Shown here one piece after another: positions 58,133-64,000 of a DNA stretch of 64,000 nucleotides (position 1 is the stretch's first letter; each line of letters starts with the position of its first letter). The notes below the pieces were generated by a model. It was given only the letters and a program-made list of their open reading frames with translations, did no database searches and was not told the DNA's origin. The DNA is from Planctomonas sp. JC2975 (GTDB lineage: Bacteria > Actinomycetota > Actinomycetes > Actinomycetales > Microbacteriaceae), in the NCBI RefSeq assembly GCF_012985205.1, contig NZ_JABEKS010000001.1:1302001-1366000 (forward strand). The letters are read 5' to 3'. The position numbers were made by a program, and so were the translations under genes.

Positions 58133-59164
58133 TCACCACTTGTCGTGCACACTCGCGCGGATGTACTCGTCGTAGATCTCGCGCACTGCCGTCTCGAACT
58201 CGTCGCCGAGCGGCGGAACCGATCCGGCAGCGGCGTTGGAGCGGGCCTGATCCACGTTGCGGGCGCCGGGGATCACAGAGCTCACGCCACCTTGCTGCGC
58301 CACCCACGCGATGGCAGCCTTCGCCGGCGTCAGCCGGTCGGCGCACTCCTCGCCGAGCTGCGCGCGGACGGATGCCACGGCATCCGCGAACCGCCCAGCC
58401 GCCTCGACCCCTGTCTCGAAGTCGACTCCGGAGAAGGTCTCACCCTGGTCGAACGCCTCGCCGTGCCGGTTGAACGTGCGATGATCCTGCGGCGCGAACG
58501 TCGTGTCCTTCGTGTAGCGGCCGCTGAGCAGGCCGCTCGCCAGCGGGACCCGCGCGATGATGCCGACCCCGGCATCCCTGGCGGCGGGCAGGACCCGTTC
58601 GAGCGGCTTCAGCCGGAACGCGTTCAGGATGATCTGCACCGTCGCGACGCCGGGACGGGCGATCGCCGTGAGCGCCTCCTCGCAGCGCTCGACGCTCACG
58701 CCGTAGCTCGCGATCGCCTGTTCGGAGACGAGCGTGTCGAGCGCGTCGAACACCTCGTCGCTGGAGTACACGGGTGTCGGCGGGCAGTGCAACTGCACGA
58801 GATCGAGCGTGTCGGTGCGGAGGTTCGCGCGCGAGCGATCGATCCACTGCCGGAAGTTGGCGAGCGTGTAGTTCTCCGGTACCTGGGCGACCCTGCGGCC
58901 CATCTTCGTGGCCACGGTGATATCGGCATCCGGATGCGCGCCGAGGAACCGCCCGATGATGGTCTCGCTGCGTCCGTCGCCGTACACATCCGCGGTGTCG
59001 AAGAACGTGACGCCCGCCTCAGCCGATGCCTCGAGCACGTCGAGCGCGTCGCTCTCGCTCACGCTCCCCCAGTCCGCGCCGAGCTGCCAGGTGCCGAGGC
59101 CTATCGCGGAGACTGTGCGTCCGGTGCGGCCAAGGGTTCGGGTGGGCAGGATGCGCTGGTGCAT
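58133..59164 (-). CDS. Aldo/keto reductase, 343 aa
   Basis: Fourth aldo/keto reductase of the window. Tetrad: Asp56 and Tyr61 (FFDTADVY), Lys87 (TVATKMG), His126 (DLVQLHCPP). The C-terminal GGVSSVIPGARNVDQARSNAAAG is the cofactor-binding segment of the AKR11-like class. ATG 59164 lies 7 nt after TATGGT (59172-59177), so the mRNA is probably leaderless; the reading frame extends far upstream only because it passes through the 22-bp repeat array. No regulator is adjacent. The substrate is unknown. Confidence 0.93.
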   Translation of the reverse strand: MHQRILPTRTLGRTGRTVSAIGLGTWQLGADWGSVSESDALDVLEASAEAGVTFFDTADVYGDGRSETIIGRFLGAHPDADITVATKMGRRVAQVPENYTLANFRQWIDRSRANLRTDTLDLVQLHCPPTPVYSSDEVFDALDTLVSEQAIASYGVSVERCEEALTAIARPGVATVQIILNAFRLKPLERVLPAARDAGVGIIARVPLASGLLSGRYTKDTTFAPQDHRTFNRHGEAFDQGETFSGVDFETGVEAAGRFADAVASVRAQLGEECADRLTPAKAAIAWVAQQGGVSSVIPGARNVDQARSNAAAGSVPPLGDEFETAVREIYDEYIRASVHDKW

Positions 59165-59259
59165 GCGCCCCACCATAGCGGCGCGTCCCCGACCTGCCGG
59201 CGGCCCGCAACCGCTGGCTGAGCGTGCCGAGATCAGCACAGGTGGTCGCCCGGAAGGTC

Positions 59260-59413
59260 GGGAGGGGATGCGGGCACCCTCAGGAGGAAGGACGGGCACC
59301 CTCGGGAGGAAGGACGGGCACCCTCGGGAGGAAGGACGGGCACCCTCGGGAGGTGGGACGGGCACGTTCGGGAGGTGGGACAGGCACTTTCGGGAGGCGG
59401 AACGGGCACGGTC
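59260..59413. repeat. 22-bp tandem repeat array 3 (7 units)
   Basis: Seven exact 22-bp units starting at 59260, 59282, 59304, 59326, 59348, 59370 and 59392. Units 3 and 4 are identical to each other. The core GGGAGGAAGGACGGGCAC ends in CCTC in the left units and shifts to GTTC, TTTC and GTC in the right ones; the last unit is the closest to array 1. It fills the divergent region between an aldo/keto reductase and an acyl-CoA dehydrogenase-like gene, the first position of the three that could affect promoters. Confidence 0.92.
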
Positions 59414-59449
59414 GGGATTCAGCGGCGTTGCCGGGGTGGATGTGTCCCC

Positions 59450-59514
59450 GACCGCCGAGACGGCGGTCGGCGCCGGCGTCGCGGCTAAGGCCGGAAATGG
59501 CCTTCGCCCATGGC
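59450..59514. repeat. Dispersed double-hairpin repeat, copy B
   Basis: Second copy of the element at 51389. Hairpin 1 is a perfect 10-bp stem with an AGA loop (59448-59457 with 59461-59470). Hairpin 2, GGCTAAGGCC with GGCCTTCGCC around GGAAAT, lies at about 59483-59508. It sits between array 3 and the acyl-CoA dehydrogenase-like gene. Confidence 0.75.
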
Positions 59515-59538
59515 TCCCGCGCGCGTAACGTGACGAGC

Positions 59539-60699
59539 ATGAGCGAGTCTGCGCGTGTGCTGTCCGACGAACTGCTGGAGCGCATCCGGTCCCGTGCCGC
59601 CGGATACGACCGGGACAACGCCTTCTTCGCCGACGACCTGGCCGAGCTGGAGGACGCCGGATACCTTCGTGCGCTGGTCCCCACCGACCGGGGCGGACTC
59701 GGCCTCTCGTTGCGCGAGGTGGCGCGGGAACAGGTGCGACTGGCATCCGCAGCGCCCGCCACGGCGCTCGCCGTCAACATGCACCTGGTCTGGACGAGCG
59801 TCGCGAAGATCATGCGCGACCGCGGCGACGATGTGCTCGAGTTCCTGCAGCGCGAGGCCGGCGCCGGTGAGGTGTTCGGCTTCGGCATCAGCGAGGGCGG
59901 CAACGACCTCGTGCTCTTCGGATCGCGAACGGACGCCCGCCCAGACGGCACGGGCGGCTACACGTTCCACGGCACGAAGATCTTCACGTCGCTCTCGCCG
60001 GCCTGGACGCGCCTCGGCACGATGGGCCTGGACTCCACGAGCGAGGACGCCCCGAAGATCGTGTTCGGGTTCATCGAGCGGTCGGGCGGCGGATTCGAGG
60101 TCGCCGACGATTGGGACACGCTCGGCATGCGCGCCACCCAGTCCAACACGACGAAGCTGGACGGCGCGCATGCGCGGGCGGACCGCATCATCCGACGCCT
60201 GGATCCGGGTCCCAACGGCGACCTCCTCACCTTCGGCATCTTCGCCAGCTTCGAGCTGCTGCTCGCGGCGGTGTACACGGGGATCGGCGCCAGGGCGCTG
60301 GAGCTCGGGGTGGCAGCGGCGAAACGACGCACTTCGATGAAGAACGACGGACGTTCGTACGCGCAGGATCCCGACATCCGTTGGCGCATCGCAGACGCCG
60401 CCATCGCCCAGGATGCGCTCTACCCGCAGCTGGATGCCATCACGGGCGACGTCGACGCAATCGCCGACCACGGATCCCAGTGGTTCGCGAAACTCGTCGG
60501 CATGAAAGTGCGAGCCACGGAGACGGCCCGCGACGTCGTGGACAAGGCCATCCGCGTTTCGGGCGGCGGGAGCTACTTCGCGGGCAACGAGCTGGGACGC
60601 CTGTACCGCGACGTGCTCGCCGGCATGTTCCATCCGTCGGACGACGAGTCTGCGCACTCGACCGTCGCGACGGCGTGGCTCGGCCCGATCGAGGACTGA
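59539..60699 (+). CDS. Acyl-CoA dehydrogenase-family flavoprotein, 386 aa
   Basis: FAD-dependent dehydrogenase/monooxygenase fold: N-terminal helices (LSDELLERIRSRAAGYDRDNAFFADDLAELEDAGYLRALVPTDRGGLGLSL), then the beta domain (FGISEGGNDLVLFGSRTDAR; YTFHGTKIFTSLSPAWTRLG) and the C-terminal helical domain (ELLLAAVYTGIGARALELGVAAAKRRTS; VVDKAIRVSGGGSYFAGNELGRLYRDVLAGMFHPSDDE). The last block is like that of flavin-dependent monooxygenases of the DszC/HpaB-related subgroup as well as true dehydrogenases; no clear catalytic Glu was identified. ATG 59539 is 7 nt after TAACGT (59526-59531). The two downstream genes follow immediately, so it heads an operon. Confidence 0.9.
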   Translation: MSESARVLSDELLERIRSRAAGYDRDNAFFADDLAELEDAGYLRALVPTDRGGLGLSLREVAREQVRLASAAPATALAVNMHLVWTSVAKIMRDRGDDVLEFLQREAGAGEVFGFGISEGGNDLVLFGSRTDARPDGTGGYTFHGTKIFTSLSPAWTRLGTMGLDSTSEDAPKIVFGFIERSGGGFEVADDWDTLGMRATQSNTTKLDGAHARADRIIRRLDPGPNGDLLTFGIFASFELLLAAVYTGIGARALELGVAAAKRRTSMKNDGRSYAQDPDIRWRIADAAIAQDALYPQLDAITGDVDAIADHGSQWFAKLVGMKVRATETARDVVDKAIRVSGGGSYFAGNELGRLYRDVLAGMFHPSDDESAHSTVATAWLGPIED

Positions 60700-60700
60700 C

Positions 60701-61456
60701 ATGGCAGGAGGGGCATCGGAACGCTCGACGGGTCGAGACGAGCAGGACCCGTCATCGGACGGCATCCCCTCTCGCGCGATTCCCGCGCAGACGGGACCGT
60801 CGCGCGCGGCGCCGACCGTCCGCGCCGGCTTCGCGGCCCGGATGCGCCTCGACTGGTGGTGGATCGTGATCCTCGCGCTCTGCGGCTCCTTCCAGATCTA
60901 CCGCGGCGCCCCGGTCGACGGCGTGTTCTTCCTCGTCGCTGCCGTCGCACTGCTCACGGATGCCGCAGGCTGGCTCGCCAGGCTCGACCGGTATCCGCTC
61001 CCCCGCGTGAGCCTCGCCGTGCAGCTCGTGCTCGGCGCGCTCGCCGTCACGGTGATCGCGTTCACACCGCAGTGGGCGATCCTCGACGTGATCGTGGTGG
61101 CCGTGGTCGGAGCGACTGCGGTGATCATGGCGTGGCGTGACGACGATCCATTCGCAGCGGAGGCGACGGAGCCATCCGCGCCTCCCGATGCCCTGCCGGA
61201 TGCGACCGATGCCGTCGCACTGCGTCGCCCGGTACGACGAGCCGCGGTTCTGTGGGCATCCGTCGCCGTGTTCCTGTGCCTGTGGGAGCTGGCGTCGTTC
61301 TTCCTCGCCATGCCGTCGCCGCAGGCGGAGTTCGACCACCCGCCGCTCTCCGACCTGATCGATCCGGTCGTCGCGAACCCCCTGGGCCGCGCAGCCTGCG
61401 CCGCGCTCTGGCTGCTCGCCGGAGCGGCGTTCCTGCGTCGAGGGAGGCGCTCATGA
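60701..61456 (+). CDS. Membrane protein, 251 aa, unknown function
   Basis: I do not recognise a family. A polar N-terminus of about 45 residues precedes helices WWWIVILALCGSFQIYRGAPVDGVFFLVAAVALLTDAAGWLARL, VSLAVQLVLGALAVTVIAF, WAILDVIVVAVVGATAVIMAW; a polar linker (about 145-185, Asp/Ala/Pro-rich) separates two C-terminal helices (AVLWASVAVFLCLWELASFFLAMPSP, AACAALWLLAGAAFLRRGRRS). The linker contains two copies of ATDAV/LPDATDAV-like Ala/Asp repeats. The ATG begins 1 nt after the previous stop and its TGA overlaps the next ATG by 4 nt, so the three genes are one operon. Confidence 0.7.
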   Translation: MAGGASERSTGRDEQDPSSDGIPSRAIPAQTGPSRAAPTVRAGFAARMRLDWWWIVILALCGSFQIYRGAPVDGVFFLVAAVALLTDAAGWLARLDRYPLPRVSLAVQLVLGALAVTVIAFTPQWAILDVIVVAVVGATAVIMAWRDDDPFAAEATEPSAPPDALPDATDAVALRRPVRRAAVLWASVAVFLCLWELASFFLAMPSPQAEFDHPPLSDLIDPVVANPLGRAACAALWLLAGAAFLRRGRRS

Positions 61457-61671
61457 GCCGCATCATCACGATCGCCGGCTTCGCGGCCGTCGTCGTCTTC
61501 GGTCTCGTGCTCGCCTGGTACAGCAGACGAGCACCTGATCGCGTCGCACCGCTGGGAACACTGCTCGATCGCGTGATGGCATCACGGGCCATCCGCATCA
61601 CGATCATCGTGTTCTGGTGGTGGCTCGGCTGGCATTTCTTCGCTGCGGCACCGCTTCCCGCTTCGTCGTGA
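61453..61671 (+). CDS. Small membrane protein, 72 aa (DUF6186-like)
   Basis: A 72-residue protein with two predicted helices: IITIAGFAAVVVFGLVLAWYSRRA and IRITIIVFWWWLGWHFFAAAPLP. WYSRRAPDRVAPLGTLLDRVMASR in between is basic and cytoplasmic. The family name is a recollection of the pattern W/Y-S-R-R-x-P followed by a Trp-rich helix and is not certain. The ATG overlaps the previous stop by 4 nt (ATGA at 61453-61456). Its stop is 57 nt from the convergent S4 gene, with no clear hairpin between. Confidence 0.7.
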   Translation: MSRIITIAGFAAVVVFGLVLAWYSRRAPDRVAPLGTLLDRVMASRAIRITIIVFWWWLGWHFFAAAPLPASS

Positions 61672-61728
61672 GCGGCGCGCCTCGTCGTGACGTCGATGGC
61701 GACCGAGCTCGATGACGCGCGGATGTCG

Positions 61729-62106
61729 TCAGTCGCGCCCGCGAAGCCGGTTCAGTTCGCGCCGATCCCGTTTGGTCGGCCTGCCTGCACCACGTTCGCG
61801 GTGCACGATCGACGGCTGCTCGACCCGCGGCGGAAGTGCGGGGGTCTTGTCGAGGTACGCAGCCTGGGCAATCGGCGCGCCCACCCGCTTGGTGAGGATG
61901 TCGCGCACCTCCACGATGTGCTCGCGATCGGTCTGCACGCGGATCTCATCGCCGATCCGCACGACCTGCGCCGCCTTCGCCCGATCGCCGTTCACCTTCA
62001 CGTGACCGGCCTTGCAGGCCGCCGTCGCAAGGGATCGGGTCTTGAAGAAGCGCACCGACCACACCCAGATGTCGGCGCGCGTCGTCTGCGGTGTCGCCTC
62101 GGCCAT
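61729..62106 (-). CDS. S4-domain RNA-binding protein (Hsp15-like), 125 aa
   Basis: Heat-shock-protein-15-type S4 protein. The S4 fold is at about residues 10-60 (RADIWVWSVRFFKTRSLATAACKAGHVKVNGDRAKAAQVVRIGDEIRV), with a basic C-terminal tail (PSIVHRERGAGRPTKRDRRELNRLRGRD). E. coli Hsp15 recycles stalled 50S-nascent-chain complexes; that function is transferred by homology. TACGAT (62113-62118) is exactly 6 nt before ATG 62106, so the mRNA is leaderless. The -35 candidate is TTCTGC at 62136-62141. It is monocistronic and divergent from the DUF2510 gene. Confidence 0.92.
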   Translation of the reverse strand: MAEATPQTTRADIWVWSVRFFKTRSLATAACKAGHVKVNGDRAKAAQVVRIGDEIRVQTDREHIVEVRDILTKRVGAPIAQAAYLDKTPALPPRVEQPSIVHRERGAGRPTKRDRRELNRLRGRD

Positions 62107-62285
62107 CGCCCCATCGTATGCACTCGGTCTTCAGCGCAGAACTGTGGCGAATCCATGGTGTCGGTGCGCTACGCTCGCCGCGTCCGCGAACATCGCGTGC
62201 TCTCATGCCATGCCCGCGACGACAGCGATCCCGTCGACCGCGTCCCTGCGACGCTGCGTCCCCGAATTGAGTGCGGAGCTACACC

Positions 62286-63125
62286 ATGAGCGACCCCGAC
62301 CAGCCGACGACACCTCCCGCCTGGTATCCGGATCCGGATCCGCAGAACCCTGGCGGACAGCGCTGGTGGGACGGCGCGCGCTGGACGGAGCACTCGCGGC
62401 CGGCTCCGCAGGGCGGTCAGCCGCTCTACGACGCGGGAACGCAGACCTCCGGACCCGCAGCGCAGCCCGCGTCGTCGCCTCAGCAGGTGCCACCGGTCCC
62501 GCCGGCGCCCGCCGGCGGGCCGGGAACGTATCCGCCCGTGAACCAGCAGGGCGCCTACCAGCAGGCCGGATACCAGCCCGTGTATCCGGCGCAGCCGCCG
62601 GGCTTCCCCCGCGTGCAGCCGGGAACGTCAGCGCTCACCTCGTACATCTGGCTCGTGGTTGCGCTCCCGCTCGTGACGGCTGTCGCGTTCCTCTTCGTCG
62701 ACTACTCGTCGTACTTCCGCACCGTGATCTCGCTCAGCCAACAGGGGGAAGTCTCTCGGGGCGACACGACGCAGCTCATCGCGTCGATGTCCGGTTTCAT
62801 CGTCTCCGCGCTGGCGGTCCAGGTGCTCGGCGTCGTCATCTACGGGCTCTCAGTGCTGTTCGCGTTCTTCGACTCGCGAGTGCTCGCGCGACGCGGATTC
62901 GTCCGTCCGTTCCACTGGGCGTGGACGTTCCTCACCGGCCCGGTCTACGTGATCGGTCGCACCGTCGTCGCCCGGCGCCGCGGAGGGGCGAACACGATGT
63001 GGCCGATCTGGGGACTGATCGCCGTCTACGTCATCTACTTCGCCGTCGTCATCATCAAGCTGGCCACCGCGTTCTCCGCCATCTACGACTCGTCGTACGG
63101 CCTGGTCACGGGATCCGTCTCGTAG
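62286..63125 (+). CDS. DUF2510 membrane protein, 279 aa
   Basis: The N-terminal DUF2510 motif PPAWYPDPDPQNPGGQRWWDGARWTEH (about 8-34) is typical of actinobacterial membrane proteins. A Pro/Gln/Tyr-rich linker (about 40-115, repeats of QAGYQP, QPPGF) precedes four hydrophobic helices (YIWLVVALPLVTAVAFLFVDY, FIVSALAVQVLGVVIYGLSVLFAFFDS, HWAWTFLTGPVYVIGRTVV, MWPIWGLIAVYVIYFAVVIIKLATAF). ATG 62286 follows GGAG (62275-62278) and was chosen over TTG-like extensions. Function unknown; DUF2510 proteins often concern membrane or envelope processes. The next small gene lies 70 nt downstream. Confidence 0.85.
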   Translation: MSDPDQPTTPPAWYPDPDPQNPGGQRWWDGARWTEHSRPAPQGGQPLYDAGTQTSGPAAQPASSPQQVPPVPPAPAGGPGTYPPVNQQGAYQQAGYQPVYPAQPPGFPRVQPGTSALTSYIWLVVALPLVTAVAFLFVDYSSYFRTVISLSQQGEVSRGDTTQLIASMSGFIVSALAVQVLGVVIYGLSVLFAFFDSRVLARRGFVRPFHWAWTFLTGPVYVIGRTVVARRRGGANTMWPIWGLIAVYVIYFAVVIIKLATAFSAIYDSSYGLVTGSVS

Positions 63126-63195
63126 GACGGTGCCGGACGGATGCCGTCGCTGGTCACGGTAAAGTGAGACGCGCAACGACGAAAGGGAGCATTCC

Positions 63196-63357
63196 GTGGA
63201 GTACTTGGTCTTCGCCGCCGGAGCGGTGATCTTCGGTTTGTTCTGCTTCTGGACGCTGTTCGATGCGGCCAAGGACGCCCAGACCCGCAAGGCGCATCCT
63301 GAGCGCGGCTCGATCGTCGACACCGAGCACTACGCCATCGAGAGCGCCGAGCACTGA
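63196..63357 (+). CDS. Small single-pass membrane protein, 53 aa
   Basis: A 53-residue product, below usual annotation cut-offs. GTG 63196 follows AAGGGAG by 6 nt. One N-terminal helix (VFAAGAVIFGLFCFWTLFDAA) is followed by a charged tail (KDAQTRKAHPERGSIVDTEHYAIESAEH). The start signal, GC-rich third positions and a sensible single-pass layout argue that it is real. It stands between the DUF2510 gene and convergent pncA; TAAAGT at 63160-63165 may be its -10. I do not recognise the family. Confidence 0.65.
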   Translation: MEYLVFAAGAVIFGLFCFWTLFDAAKDAQTRKAHPERGSIVDTEHYAIESAEH

Positions 63358-63395
63358 CCCTCCGACGACGTCGAGCCGCCGATAGAAGCTAGCGC

Positions 63396-63980
63396 TCAGT
63401 CGTCGCTGCGGCCCAGTCGAACGCCGGCCGAGCGCAGTTCGTCCAGAGCCCGCGCGCTTGTTTCCGGTGACACTCCGGCGATGAGGTCCAGCAGGACGCG
63501 CACATCGCGGCCATCGCTGAGTGCATCCAGAGCGGATGCGCGCACGCAGTAGTCCGTCGCGATGCCGACGACGTCGAGACTGTGCACATCCGCGGCGTCC
63601 AACAGCGCGGTGAGGCCGGTGCCTGCATCCGTCCGTCCCTCGTAGATCGAGTACGCGGGAACGCCCTGCCCCTTCAGGATGTGGGCGTCGATCGCCCGCT
63701 CGTCGAGCGCCGAGTGGTACTCGGCCCCGAAGGTGCCCGCGACGCAGTGCACCGGCCAGGTCGTGACGAAGTCGGGTGGGGCATCCGTTGCGAAGTGCCC
63801 GCCGTTGTCGTCGTCGCCGTTGTGCCAGTCGCGCGAGGCGACGACGAGGTCGTAGCGGTGCGGATCGGAGGCCAGCAGCCGCGTGACGCCGGCCGCCACC
63901 GCTGCACCGCCGTCCACGCCAAGGGCCCCGCCCTCGGTGAAGTCGTTCTGCACGTCGATGATGAGGAGTCCGCGCGCCAT
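63396..63980 (-). CDS. pncA: Nicotinamidase / isochorismatase-fold hydrolase, 194 aa
   Basis: Hydrolyses nicotinamide to nicotinate in NAD salvage. The cysteine-hydrolase triad is present: Asp9 (LIIDVQNDF), Lys103 (HILKGQG), Cys145 (GIATDYCVRAS), with metal ligands Asp51, His53 and a His near 62 (ASRDWHNGDDDNGGHF). The ATG at 63980 is 6 nt after CACAAT (63987-63992), so the mRNA is leaderless; a GTG six codons upstream in frame lacks such a signal. In mycobacteria the same enzyme activates pyrazinamide, but no selection is implied here. It is convergent with the small membrane protein gene 38 nt away. Confidence 0.94.
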   Translation of the reverse strand: MARGLLIIDVQNDFTEGGALGVDGGAAVAAGVTRLLASDPHRYDLVVASRDWHNGDDDNGGHFATDAPPDFVTTWPVHCVAGTFGAEYHSALDERAIDAHILKGQGVPAYSIYEGRTDAGTGLTALLDAADVHSLDVVGIATDYCVRASALDALSDGRDVRVLLDLIAGVSPETSARALDELRSAGVRLGRSDD

Positions 63981-64000
63981 GCCTCCATTGTGATTCACGC

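Noticed and set aside
1-64000. tRNA, rRNA, integrase, transposase or phage genes
   Set aside because: No T-loop-like GGTTCRA context with cloverleaf arms, no rRNA signatures, and no DDE or tyrosine-recombinase motifs were found on either strand.

Overview
The window reads as a chromosomal segment of a high-GC actinobacterium, most probably of the family Microbacteriaceae. The signs are GC-rich third codon positions, many GTG starts, an actinobacterial HrpA of about 1300 residues, a DUF6412 plus short YidC pair, fused DppD-DppF ATPases, and many genes with a -10 hexamer 6-8 nt before the start codon (leaderless transcripts). I see no rRNA, tRNA, CRISPR array, integrase or transposase.

Layout. 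1-5600: the N-terminal part of a RecB-like nuclease/helicase, a hypothetical gene, two aldo/keto reductases with a MerR regulator whose promoter has the 19-bp MerR spacer, a PnuC-like membrane protein and a small hypothetical gene. 5625-14716: a thioredoxin-fold DUF255 protein, a phosphotransferase, an aldo/keto reductase, an ArsR-type repressor divergent from an MFS transporter across a four-copy 14-bp operator array, an acyl-CoA synthetase, and AzlCD. 14931-23073: hrpA, NUDIX and GNAT genes with face-to-face promoters, and ppc. 23352-29945: an arabinoside locus (LacI regulator, two sugar ABC permeases, a Tat lipoprotein binding protein, GH51 arabinofuranosidase). 30072-33778: a frameshifted aminoglycoside-type kinase and a polar amino acid ABC transporter. 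34120-42672: FMN reductase, secreted metallophosphoesterase, and a complete peptide ABC transporter. 42925-50179: DUF5107 protein, DUF6412/YidC, an ECF sigma factor with C-terminal SnoaL-like domain and its neighbouring hydrolase, and a GntR (YtrA-like) plus ABC exporter operon. 50354-54043: aerobic ribonucleotide reductase. 54668-64000: MFS transporter, glutamate decarboxylase, flavin reductase, aldo/keto reductase, acyl-CoA dehydrogenase-like protein, small membrane proteins, an S4 RNA-binding protein, a DUF2510 protein and nicotinamidase.

Most unusual content. (1) The ribonucleotide reductase operon: nrdA stops without the C-terminal redox cysteine pair, and a 31-codon gene starting in the overlapping TAATG, behind a strong Shine-Dalgarno, encodes a peptide ending CESCQ, the tail that NrdA normally carries. 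The partner NrdB has Phe at the radical-tyrosine position and a Glu first metal ligand, as in class Ic (Chlamydia-type) R2. (2) Three intergenic arrays of an exact 22-bp G-rich unit. (3) A 58-nt double-hairpin element present in two diverged copies. (4) A heptamer, GGATGCC, far more frequent than base composition predicts and also used as terminator stems.

Limits: family names come from reading motifs, not from database searches. Promoters and operators are pattern matches. Starts were chosen by Shine-Dalgarno, overlap and -10 spacing.
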